Below are positions 40,610 to 53,034 of a DNA stretch of 64,000 nt, in pieces (positions within the stretch are counted from its first letter, which is position 1; each line of letters starts with the position of its first letter). The notes beneath the pieces are model-generated. The model was not told the origin of the DNA. It did no database searches and saw nothing but the letters and a program-made list of their open reading frames with translations. This DNA is from Sitta carolinensis. Its lineage: Eukaryota; Chordata; Aves; Passeriformes; Sittidae. The translations under genes were made by a program, and so were the position numbers. Where the stretch lies: assembly GCA_032173965.1 (NCBI GenBank), contig CM063284.1, positions 117,092,410-117,156,409 of the forward strand, read 5' to 3'.

Positions 40610-43289
40610 CTTTGAGAACTTTATTCTCCATTCTGTGTGAGGAAGCTACAAAATCACAGAAAATAATGTGCATTTGGAGTTTTATTTCTGCAAGAGAAAG
40701 TCCAGATCTTAGACTACCTGTAAAAGAGTGAGATTTAAAGCAAGATATGGCTATGTTGTCACACACCTCCAATTACGGTATTCTTTCATGTTTGAGCATA
40801 ATCTCAGACTTCCCATTCTTTTTGATCAAAACATATTTACATATCTAAATGAGACAAAAATGCCCATATAGCCCTCTATTGGAAGTTATTCATACAATGA
40901 ACTTTATTGATGAATTACTTAAGATAACATGAGGTCAAAATATTTGTCATGCTGTACAATTCAGTCCTATCCCAACACTTCTTCCTTGGCCAAATAACTC
41001 AGGGGGTGGAAGGATGTTTTTGCTATGCTGTAAATAAAGAAGGATATTTCTGTGTTTTACATGACAACATGAAATTATCCAGTATCAGAGAGTCTTGTCA
41101 ATGCAATGGCAACATCAATGCAGTCTCATCATATACAATGAGAGAGTCAAAGGATCCATGAGTGTTGCTACTATGCTTGCAATTGGCATTTGAGAGCAAG
41201 TGAATGACCTGCAGTTCAGGTACCTATTTAGACATGTCATCAGAGTTCTGAGTTGGTGCTAAACTGCATTGTTTCCCCTTGTGCATCTATCTAATATAGG
41301 CAGTCTCTCGTCCTTCTATTTTTGTGTGGCTGTCATTCGAGAGATGCATTGGAGAGAAGTTTTCTGGGGAAAAAACGGGAAAGATTTTCCAGTCAGACAT
41401 CACATCTGAATTCCTGTCTTCTGTGGAAATATGCTCTGTGCTGTGGCTCAAATTAGGAGTAAAAGCCAGCACATGATTTTTATTACTTGGCTGCCTTGGC
41501 TTAATACTTCCTTTTGCTTGGAGAGAGTTGGTGATTGAAGATACACTGCCTTTTTGGAACCACAAACTAAATGTAAGATGCACCATCCTGTGGGAAACCT
41601 GATGTTTCTCAAGATCTGACTTGAATTCAGTTTATGAATCAGTTTGTGCCATTTGATATTTTATGCCAAAACTCGTATCAAACAACTTTAGTTTGTTAAA
41701 TTTGGGCCTCTAACTGTCCAACTTGTCAAGACCCTTGTGAGGTTTGAACATGTATCTTCCTTAGTCATGGAAGGAGAGCTCCATCTAGTTTAATTTCTGT
41801 CTTTTTTTGGAGCCTGCATTAAAACACAGGTTTATAGGGCTTTAAATAATCATAAAAGAGACTTATTTAAAGAATATAGGGTTACTCTCTTGCAAGAAGG
41901 AGCATGACGTTCATCTGCTAGAGGCAGTAAATACCGTTTTTACCAGTTTACCTTACAGGGATTTCAGTTCTTTCACCTTGCAGTGTGGGTGCCCATCTCT
42001 TCACTCACAGTCAGACACTTCATGCTGAGGATCAGTTGGGTACAGATCTTGCAGCATAGGTTCCCAGCTTTTTCTCTCATTTTTTCTCTCTTTTCTTTTT
42101 AAAACTGGATTCCATACTCATCAGAATCTAGGAGAGATCTAGGCCTGTCAGCTTCATTGTTTTCAAGTTACCTCCTTATCTGTTACCTTTTTACCTTCCT
42201 ACTATGCCTTGAGAATTCCAATAAGGAGTAAATCTGTTCAATTCTCACTTCTGTTAGTTAGTCAGTAAGTACTTCACCATGCCTTAAACCTGTGCATTGA
42301 GAAGCCTGTAAAGGTACAGAGATTTACTGGATGTGTTCAAATGTGGAAATAAATTTAAAAAACCCATTACAATACAAGAATTTAGTATTTGAAGATGTGA
42401 AGGGATTAAATGGTGTGGCAAATGAAAACTTTCTTTTGGACTAAATCCATCACATATGCAGCTTGATGTAATTATAAAGAAGTCAATTGTATTTTGCTTT
42501 TCTATTCTCTCTAGTAACTTCTGACATGAACTTTTCATTCATAGTAAGATAGAAATCTTTAAAGATTTTTAACCTTACGCTGTCTTTTGCTGTTTGTGGG
42601 CTGGCATTTAAATGAAGCAACCAAGGGAGTCCTAAATGCCATTGTAAGCATGTTCATTCCAGCTGTTTGCAGGATTTTATAGGTCAAGCAGCCAAGGGGC
42701 TTGACTTTAGTGTTTTGGGATCAGTTACAGCTTCATTGGAGGGTTGAAATTCAATCTTAAATCACTGTGTTGTAACGAGTTGGTGCTATGGGGTTTTATT
42801 ACAATAGCTGGCTTCTTCCCTATTATGGCTACCCACAGACTGTAACTGCATTTTTATGGGGTCTGTTTGGTACAGATGTAGCCATCAGCCTCGGGTATAT
42901 CACCCTGGCACCCATGGTGTGTTGGGAACCAGAACTATTTGATGCCACCTTTTATATCACTGCAGTCAGGTGACCCTGCAGAATAAATATCAACAAAATC
43001 TTCTCATGCCGATGAGATTCTTAAATAATTTGCTATTGCCTTTCTGAGCCAGATCCTGCAGCTTTCATGCAGTCATGGCTTCTTTTGATTTTGTATGAGC
43101 TTTGTCAGAGACAAAACTGGAGGGTTGGGCTCAGTTTGGTGAAATACATAATAACATCATATCAAATCCATCACTCAGAATCTTCCTGCACATCACCATT
43201 GTTGTTGCAAGACTTCTGTAGTACACATAATTTGAAAAAACAGTTTTCTATTAAGAATTACCTTTTTTTGTGTCTGTCTGATAATGTTA

Positions 43290-43351
43290 AATATATATAT
43301 ATAGTTAAATATATATAAATAGTTTATATATATAAATATATATATATATAT
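43290..43351. repeat. AT-dinucleotide-rich tract
   Basis: Three runs of alternating AT separated by agttaa and agttt-type interruptions. It is strongly self-complementary and could form hairpins or cruciforms. Confidence 0.88.
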
Positions 43352-45177
43352 TTGTTAAAATGTGGAGAAAATAATCTTTTCAGCACCCTCTAATTACATT
43401 TATAGATTTTAAGGATCTGGCATTTACCAACTCCTTTTTATGCTAGGGTCCAAATTACCTGCTGAGATCAAGTTCTTTGCGATTCATTTAGTGGGGTCTT
43501 TTCATTCTGAGTTGTTACAGCAGCGTCTCTCAAAAATCACTGAATATATACTAGTTGCTCTTTACCTGTCTTCTTTCTTAAATATTTATAAAAGGACAAC
43601 TGGTAAAGTATTGAGGAGTGAAACTTTTCCTCCCCAGATTTTTTTTTTGTTAAAATATCATGTCTTCAGCAATATTATGTGCTGTCACTACCATCACCCT
43701 CTACTGAACTCGTTCACCAAAGTCGTTACCAGAATGGTGGGAAAACCTTTACTTCTGAGTATTTTCCATATGAGTTGAACAGCTGAATAAGAACAGTGTT
43801 CTTATTGAACTGCTGAAAAGCAGCACAGGCTGTCTTAAAAGACAACATATTTCACATTGATCCTGCCTTTCTTTTCTTTGTTTTTATGCTTTGGCCTTCA
43901 GTAAACTTGGCTATTGCTCTTTTATCGAGCTCCTTCAGCACATATATTTCTGTTGCTTTATATTTTATTTAAAATTACTCAAGTGACAGCCAATTACCAA
44001 TCTGTCTGACCAAGACTGCAGAGGCACTTTTGATCATCAGGTCTTTTTTCTTCTCTGACAATTGCTTGTCAGAAAGCAAAGTTTCTTTCTTGCTCAATTA
44101 AACTGAACTTACTGTAAATATTTGTGATTCACTCAGAATCTTTCCTGACATTCAATAGCCTCCATGACACATAGTCTTAAAAATGTATTTAGTGAGCTGT
44201 TATAAGGGATTACTATCTTGAAATCACCCAAAAGCTAGTATTTCACCTGGACAAGTGAATGCAGATCATTAAAAATCTAATGAGAGTTTCTTCTGTGTTC
44301 TGATGATTCCTTCACCAAAGCTATGAAGTAGCAATCTAAGTCAAAGTTAAACATTTAATTGTGACACTGACTACACTCATATTTGGTAATGAAACCTCTA
44401 TTGAAAGATGGCAAGTTAGAGATAAGGAGACTGTAATATTTAGCTGAAAAACAGTGACTTGCCAAATAGCATTTTTCAGCTAAGAGTAATCATTTGACAC
44501 CTCCCTTCCTCTTCAGGTTTAAATGATCTCCCTGCATTAAAAACCCTGGCATTTCTCTGGTGTTAAATCTTATCTTTCTTTTTACTAAAGTCAAGCCTGC
44601 CAATAACATTCTGAAATCACTGCAGGAGTATAAAATTTGTATAAAAAGTATTTTATCCATTGCCATTGGTCTTTGATGCAACTTATTTATTTACTTAATT
44701 ATTTATTTTAACCTTCTTCTTTCATCACCTGTTAATTTCCTATCAGAAATGCTGGGATTTAGCATGTGGTAAGTCAATCTTTTACTCTCCAATTCTGAGG
44801 TTTTATCCAGAGTAGCTTGGTGGCTTTTTGATGTCTTTTCCCCTTAAATTAGAAAGTGTGTATTTTCCAAATGTGAACATTGAAGTTTTGCACCAAGGTC
44901 TTACAAAAATGTTTTCTCAGTGGAACATCTGTCAAGGAAAAAGAAATACACACCTAAGAGCTCTAGAAGGTGAAGACAGACTTTAAGTCAAATGTGGCTA
45001 GTGCTAAGAGTGACCTTGATCCAAGGTCTTGTCTGTTCCAGCCAAGTATGCAGGCTGCAGGGTGGAGTAGGAGGCTCCCACTGCTCCTCCTCTGCCTCAA
45101 CATTGCCCTCTCCCTTGTGTTGGTGTGTAGCTTTTTGGGAATACCCAGCAATGTGGGCACAGAAGAAGAAAGGGGGT

Positions 45178-45360
45178 GGAGGAGAGGAGAGGAGAGGAGA
45201 GGAGAGGAGAGGAGAGGAGAGGAGAGGAGAGGAGAGGAGAGGAGAGGAGAGGAGAGGAGAGGAGAGGAGAGGAGAGGAGAGGAGAGGAGAGGAGAGGAGA
45301 GGAGAGGAGAGGAGAGGAGAGGAGAGGAAGAGAGGAGAGGAGAGAGGAGAGGAGAGGAGG
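45178..45360. repeat. (GGAGA)n pentanucleotide array, purine-only
   Basis: There are 183 bases without a pyrimidine on the + strand. The unit is perfect from 45181 to 45328 (148 bases, about 29.6 units), then variant units follow (ggaag, agagg and agagagg). No stop codon can arise in any frame on either strand, which explains the long frames crossing it on both strands. It lies about 5.9 kb upstream of NKAIN3 exon 2, and the nascent NKAIN3 RNA would carry the G-rich version. Confidence 0.98.
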
Positions 45361-48300
45361 TGATTGCACTGCTGAGCTTAGCAAAGATATCCTGGGGCTT
45401 CAGAAAAGAGGGCACTTAAAGCTCCAGGTGGACTTTCTTTGGAGGAGGCTGGAGAGCTGCTTCAGTTTTTAACAGCTGCATCTGCCAAACTGGACTGAAC
45501 TGCAATTTAGCACAGCGCTTTGGAACTAGTGGTAATGGTAAAAAGACCAACAAGCCTCAGATATTCATCATGCCAGGAAATTCTTCCTGAAACCACAGGT
45601 TAAATTTATGATCATAAGGTGAGGATGGGAAATTTGAAGAAAACATCTTTATCCTTAGGAGCAACAGTTAGTATGGATGATGCTCTGTGCCCTGGAACTT
45701 CTCCTGTGATAAATATTTGCAGTATCAGCCAACACTGAATCTTACATGCATAATTCAAATGTTACAGGTAATTCCTGACCTGGATTTAGAAAATGAATAC
45801 TATGAACAGTAATTTTTTGATTCACTCTTTTTTGTATGCTATTTTAATTTTTGAAAGTTGAGTCCATTTGTAACAGTAACGGTGTCCATTTATGAAGTCA
45901 TAATTTTTCTCCTTTTTTTTCCCTAGCTTGTAAAATTGTTTTCATTTCAAAAAGGATTTCAAAGCTATATAGTTTTACAGCTCTACAGTTATTAAATATT
46001 TCTTTGATTTTTGTTTGATTTCTCAAATCTAAGTTTGTTAGATATGCTATTGATATTTTCTGGATGTTAGAATTTCTCGGGATTGTTTTACATGACAGAT
46101 TGAAGCAACTTTTTAATATCAAATGCAGTGTAGATTATACTTCCCAGTTTTTCAAATTTAGTAATTTATAGGGTATCAAATTTGCAGCTGCATCATTAAC
46201 CTTTTATTTTTACATTTAGCAGTTTTATAGTCTTCTGTTTATATCATGGCACTTTTGGGTCTTTTCTTCTATGAAGTGATGTGTTCCATATGAAAACTCT
46301 TCATCTTGATACTGTGACTTCTTCTGTTATGGATTTGATTCTATTCATTAATCTCAAACTAACATGTCATTTATAAAACCTTTCCATTAAAATACAAAAC
46401 TGACTGTTTTCCTTGATGTTTCTGACAGAAGAGAAAATTGAGTTTTAACACATACTTGAAAAGTTGACTTTGTAATTCTGCTGTGGTGTTTCATCACTCA
46501 GACAGCTTCTGATATACATTTTGAAGTATAATAGGACCTGAGAATTTAGAGGAGGGGATTGATCCACAGAGCACCCTGTTGAAGCTTTCTCTCAAAAATG
46601 TTTTTTGATTTCTCTATTGATAAGGAACATCTTGGCGATTTCTTTCTGCAGATCCTATGCAGCATTGCCTTTTATTTTGCTACTCCTTTGCCTTAAGCTT
46701 CCTGTGAAACATTAATGATATTTTTTTCTAAATGTTCAGGAGGTTCCAATTGTGCTACACATCTGGTTGACCCCTCTAGGTGAAGAAGCTCAGAGTTCAA
46801 ACCTATTAGTTCACCTGAAGTTTTGATGTTCTTAATACAAAAGGGCTTGAGCATGGCTGGAACAGAAAGTTCACCCTGAGTGACTTTATTGCAGCCCCAT
46901 CTTGCAGCTTAGTACCTTCTCCCTGTGCTCTGCAGGAAGTGGGAAATGGGAAATGTTTGGAAGACTTAGTGAAACAAAGTGGTAAAAATCCAAGATTTCA
47001 TTAAGTGAAGTGTTACAGTCCCACCAGAGCATTTTACTGCGAGTCCTGGTCTCCCGACTCATGCACTTTGCATTACAAGATTGTCAGTGATGATGACTAA
47101 ATAACAAAGTGCTCCCTTGCCAGCAGTAATAAGAAATATCATGTATCTCTTTCCAAGTGTTGTTATGATAAGAAAATCTTGTATTTCCCATCAGGTTTGA
47201 TAGTTTTTTTTATTAGTTCTCATGAAAATATTTCACTCAACTGGACATAGGTTTCATTACAAACATACACCTACTATCTAAGTTCCTGAAACAAATCCTC
47301 GTCAAAAGAATAGAAATTTGTGAGAAAGGTCTGGGTTTTCATTCCACTTCTATGTTACTAATTTTAAAAAGTATCAAACAACAATTTATTATGGACAGTC
47401 CCAAACTTTGTTGTCTTAATTGTCACAAGTAATGGAGGTGCAGTTCCTCCCAACTTGGTAGGGACCTGGCATGACAGTAAAGCCCCAGAGGACCTCAGAT
47501 TGAGTTTATCCCAACTGCAGCCTCGAGCTCCTCTGCCCTGCTAAATTGCTTATCTGTCTTCTAGAAATGGGAGAAGTTGAGCCAACCAATTTTGGGAGTC
47601 TACCCCTTCCCTCTAGGTTTCAGTTTGTTAGGCTGTTTTCAGAAGAATCTGAAAATGGTGATGAAATTAGAAATTCATGTGAGAAAATTTCTTGTGATAA
47701 TTTTTTTATTTGTTGAGAAAAACAGACTCCCTGTAATAAAAGTGTTTCTGGTGTAACATTTTGAAGTACTCACATGCACATAATTCCAAGTGAAACCATC
47801 TTTCACAGAACCTAGGCTATTTTGGTAGCCATTGATGGACACAGAAATTTTGGGTTTGGGCAAACATCGGCAGTATGGGCTCTTCATATCTGTGCAAAGC
47901 CAGCCTATAAATGTGCACAGGTGCCTGTTTCCTTCTCTTTATTCTGATGACTTCTGTCAAATCAATTACCTGAATCACAGCTTGTGTTAAAGATTGCTTT
48001 TTCATTTGCACAAAGCTAAAAACTTTATGGCCTTCATTGCTTCTTTGACTCTCTGATAGGTGAATACTAGACATAAGAAGAGCAGCACTCAGATGTTTCC
48101 TCTATTCAGTCCATATTGCTCATGGTATAAAGAAAACAGATCTTAATCTGCTTCCTCTGCCATGATCATGAATTTTTAGGTTTTTAACTTCTGCCTGTGT
48201 TGCCTGTAAGGTGTTATAATTTAGAAGAGAGTAGCAATTTAAGGAGGAACGTCATGCCTCCTACCTCTTTTCTTTTCTTTAGATTCCCCTCACCCCCTGC

Positions 48301-51167
48301 ACCACCCCTGCTAATGTATTCTGTGGGCTTTAGGGATGAGACAAATTACTCTGTGTTGATGACAAGAGCAAAATAAATGAGACTTAGCTGTGCAGGAAGG
48401 TCTCTCTGCATAGCCTGATGGTGAAAGCACTTCTTAGTGGGGAAGGCATGGTACTGTATGCTTGACATCCTGCTTCCAGGGCTCCTTCAGTGGTTCCATG
48501 CTGTCACTGTCTATAAAATGAAGAGCGAGCCCTGCAGGCAAGTAACACGAGCAACTCTCCCAGTTTTGTACAAGTGCCATAAGCAATATACTGTACCCTC
48601 ATGTTTCTGCTTGTGCTCTCTTTTTGACTCATGAAATACAAATTTTTATTTTTTTGCCTGTGACACAGCTTCAAAGAGAAGCTCTTTCCCTTGGTATCTT
48701 AACGGATAGGAAGCAGGAGGAGAGGAATTAATAACTCAGTAGGCAGAAGGAGAGGAAATTGAACTTTATTTCTCTGTTTTTGTGGTGGGTGCCTTAACCA
48801 CAGTAATCCATGGAAAAACTAATATTTTTTTTTTTATGTGTAACTCTGTCTATGGCAAATATACACATGTGCACCCTCATCCTTGGTAATATACTTGTGG
48901 CCACTGAGCTATTTTTTGGGAGCTCAGACCTGCCTGGTGGATGTACTTAGAACTTGCTTGGCAGATATCAGGGAGATGCATGTGAAGGCAAACTTCTTAT
49001 CTGATCCAGTTTAGGCATGAGCTGAACACTGAGCCTTTTAGCATGAGTCTGGTGGCAAAGTGCAGTGCTTGTGTTCATTTATGTTCCAGTATTACATTTT
49101 ACAGGCATTTAAGGTGATGATTTGAAAATTTATCACGAGGGTTGGTTTAAGAAGGGACAGATATTAAACAGCTTCATTTATATCTGTGCTGCAGGCTTTT
49201 TTCTTTCAGATAGCTCTAGGTGTCTCAAATGACTAATGGCATCCATGACTCACCAGTGTGAATTTCCTCAATACCCACTCTGGGCAAGCTCTCTGCTCCT
49301 GACACTAGCACTTTCTTGTGCCTGGGGAAGTAGCCAGGCAGTGACATTGTGGATGCTATTGAGCCATTAGAGTTTTCTGCCACATAAACCAGGGTTGTTG
49401 TGACCAGTGGTCTTCCCAAAGAGTGGAAAACCCATGGCCAAGGGCTGTTTTGAGTAGGTAAGTATATAGTTTGCACACAGCTGCCCTGTTTCAGAGCCAA
49501 GGACGCTTTAATGGAGACAATGCTAAGCCAGCTGTCTTCAGTGCTGGGCGTGTGATAGGACACAATTTATTGGTACAGGTGAAGACCAAAGCTGCAGGAG
49601 AGTTTCATTGAGTGTCAGGGCAGAGGTGGCACTAAACAAATCCCAGTCTTATTTGACAGCTTCATCCTCTGCTTGCTTGCTAAGGTCAGGGTTCAAGGAA
49701 GAAGATACATTCTCTCTGAAAACTGGTGCTCTGTGAATTTTTTAGCTGTTTTGCTGACCCAGAAGATTTCCACTTATAATGGGAATGCAAAAGTCTCTGG
49801 ATCTGGTTATGGATGTCTTAAATGTGTTCTATGTGATACAGGAGTCTCAGTATGTTGTTGCTGGACCATAAACTGTAAATTCTGCCTGTGCCAAAGACCT
49901 TTCAAAACTCTTTGCCATCTTGCACATGGAATTTGGGGCATCCTTGTATTGTACTGTGTGATTTTTCATTTATATATGCTGGGCCAGATGTTTAGCTGAT
50001 AAAAGTCAGTGTAACTTCACTGATTGCAAAAGAGCTGCACCAAGCTGGTGATTCAAATTTTGTTCATTTCATTGTTTATATTTATCATATTTATTAACCT
50101 CAGCATAGAGAATATGGTTTTAGTGTCTGCTGTAAGGAAGGGGTTTTGTACAGAAAAAAAGGATTCTGCTCTCAGTGGCACCTAGCCTCATGTTGCAGGT
50201 GAAGATTCAATCTAGCCATAATGTATAAAATGAAATGGTTTATGTGAAATACCCACATATGATGATACTTTGGTTGGTATTCATAGAGCCATGCTTGCTC
50301 CATCTGTCTCAGTTATAAATATTGTAAGCACATATTTCAGTAAATTTTAGAGTTTGTAACAATGTAGTAAAATCAAGTAGATGTTAATAAATTCTATCAA
50401 GCACAGAAACTCAGTTGTTTCTCAGTAGGTTTCTATTTAGCTGCTCAAGAATATCTTGCTACAGTTGCAGAAATATTGAACTAAGTTTAAACTCCAACAA
50501 ATATGCTGCTAAAAATGTTGATTTTTCTGTGTTTAGAACAGTGGATTGGATTGTCAAAAATGAGTAGCAAATGTGTTTACAGAAGAATTTTGTATCTGGC
50601 TTTTCATTTTTCTTTTTGCCTAATGTTCATAAGTGCAGAATTACCTAAGAACCATGTGCTGATGCAAAGATGAAGGCTGACATTTCTTAGCTTCCTCCTT
50701 TTCCACACCCAACTAAATCCAGACCCAAAATGCCATGAGGACAGTGGGAAGAGAGCTATTAGGCTGCCACCATTTCTTTCTGATTTGTAGTTGCCCAAAA
50801 GTAATGTAGCAGCTTTTGAGGAGCACAGATGGCTCACTTGGCTGTTGGTTTTGAGGCAGTTTGCTCTGACGTCTTCCAACATTTCCTACTGCCTTTCAGC
50901 CCCTGAGCCTCAGCAGTGAGGAGCTCCCAGCAGTCTTCCTTAATTCCCACATTAAGGAACTCCTGGGATCACAGGGACCATGACTGGAACTTGTCTGGGC
51001 CTGCTCTGCCCTTTTGGGTTTTTAGGAACAGATTGAGGACCTTGCAGTTGAGAGTAGTTTTTGGAAAACAAAGACATGAGGAAGGGAGGGAGCATGATGG
51101 TATTTCAGAAGCAATAGCAAGGTTTGCATAGCTTTGCTCGCTCGCTGGTGAAGTGTGGTGCAAATAA

Positions 51168-51518
<351 letters not shown>

Positions 51519-52761
51519 TGAATTTTTTGAGATTTTGGGCATTATCAAAAACAGATAACCTGGAGAAAGTGCTGCCAAAACTATGACTATGGTACAAGTC
51601 AATTAGACTATATGTAAATAAATAAAGTACAAATTGTTCTTTTTGTAACAGACAAGCAGAATTGATGGTGATTAAAAAAATATTTGCAATGGCCAAGTTA
51701 TATTTAACTGCATCTTTCTCTTAAGCAGAGAGAAGCGAGGGTTGTAGAAATTTCTTTGGTCCTGTGACCCACTGGTTCCAAAGATGTCTCCTTCTCACTT
51801 ACATGTAATTTTGTCAAGACCTGTATTTATGGCTTCAACCCTAAATTATTGTAAATTCTCTCTGATGCTTTTAACTTGGAGCTTCTCAATTGTTTTTTTC
51901 CCATGTTCTCAATATAGCCAGGAAGCTAAATTTCAAAGCTATGAAGTAAACTGCCAACACAATAAATCTCTGTTCCTCCCCCATGTTCATTTTTGAATGT
52001 AAGAATATTATGTCTTTACCTGGTAATGGCTGGATTTGGAACATTTTGGTTGTGTTGTCAGTAATGGATTTTAAGAAGCTAAAGTTATCTTTCTTTTTCC
52101 TCACAAAGGAATGAAATAAAAGTCTGCTGGGGAAAAGTCATTAAAAATACTTAAAAAGCTTCATCTTTTCCAGTCAAGCCTGAAATTCTGTTATTCTTTG
52201 TCATGTCTTAACAGAAAAAATGAACAAAAAATGCATCTAAGATTATACTCCTGTTAGCTAAGCTTACAAGCAGACTATAATGAATTGAAAATGGATTGAT
52301 ACAAAAAATAGAGTTTTTGATTTGTGGTTGAAGAACTGGGCATTCATGTATTGCTGACTCACCTTTCTGCTTCATGCTCTCCATTTTGCACATAAGAAGC
52401 AGTGTAAACATCTGTAAAATTATGTAGGAAATTCATGTCTGAAGTGCAACACTACAAAATTTCTTGCCCCTCAGGTTCAGCACTGTTGTTCAATGATGCC
52501 ATCTCTGTTTGAAGTTTTAAATGAAATGCAACAGATGTTGACTGTTTCTATATATTTTCCAATGTAATTGAACATTTTAGGCTATACAAAAGTTCTTTTG
52601 AGGTAGAGGTAAAAGCTCATAATTAAAGAAAGAAACACTTCCCCAGCAAAGTACTTTATGCTGATTTAACTGAACTCATATTCTGATTTGGTTGTAAGCA
52701 TATATTTAGGATGTCTAGCTACAGCAGGTGCCAATACTCATTACTGGGGAAGATAAAGGCT

Positions 52762-52896
52762 TTAGAGCCCAGCTGGTCATAGCATGATGCTAATAATACC
52801 ATAGGTCACAGGTTTGATCCCTGTATGGTCCATTCACTTAAGAGTTGGAATTGATGACTCTTGTGGGTCCCTTCCAGCTCAGAATATTCTGTGATT
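52762..52896 (+). mobile_element. tRNA-Ile-derived SINE with CR1 tail (TguSINE1-like)
   Basis: The left part (about 52763-52832) resembles a tRNA-Ile gene: an A-box-like ttagagcccagctggt segment, an anticodon-loop region gatgctaataatacc (AAT anticodon context), a B-box ggtttgatccc and an acceptor-like ggtcca end. A short linker leads to a CR1-type tail (about 52841-52896) with gagttggaattgatgact, gggtcccttccagctcag and attctgtgatt. Head plus tail match the design of TguSINE1, a passerine SINE mobilised by CR1-X-like LINEs. The head has substitutions and a small indel relative to tRNA-Ile, so it is not a functional tRNA gene. It lies in sense orientation in NKAIN3 intron 2. The family name is from memory. 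Confidence 0.88.
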
Positions 52897-53006
52897 ACCC
52901 ACTTCATCCCATCACCAGCTGTCTGAGTGATCTGTAATTATATCCTTACTAACGTGGGGTTTACAGTGAAGTAGGAATAGTTTGAGCCAAATCCTGAAGT
53001 CTGAAG

Positions 53007-53034
53007 GGTGTCTGTAACACAAGGTGTCTGTAAC
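53007..53034. repeat. 12-bp near-tandem duplication
   Basis: ggtgtctgtaac occurs at 53007-53018 and again at 53023-53034, separated by acaa, within NKAIN3 intron 2. Confidence 0.85.

Noticed and set aside
40509..40772. Minus-strand frame ending in a repeated serine-isoleucine-tyrosine-leucine tail
   Set aside because: It is the GATA microsatellite read as codons.
44963..45472. Overlapping 95-150-codon frames on both strands with RGEE- or LSSP-type repeats
   Set aside because: They are translations of the (GGAGA)n array, which contains no stop in any frame. No start context, conservation or domain supports a protein.
52763..52832. Functional tRNA-Ile gene
   Set aside because: The head has substitutions and a small indel, and it is joined to a CR1 tail, so it is a SINE.
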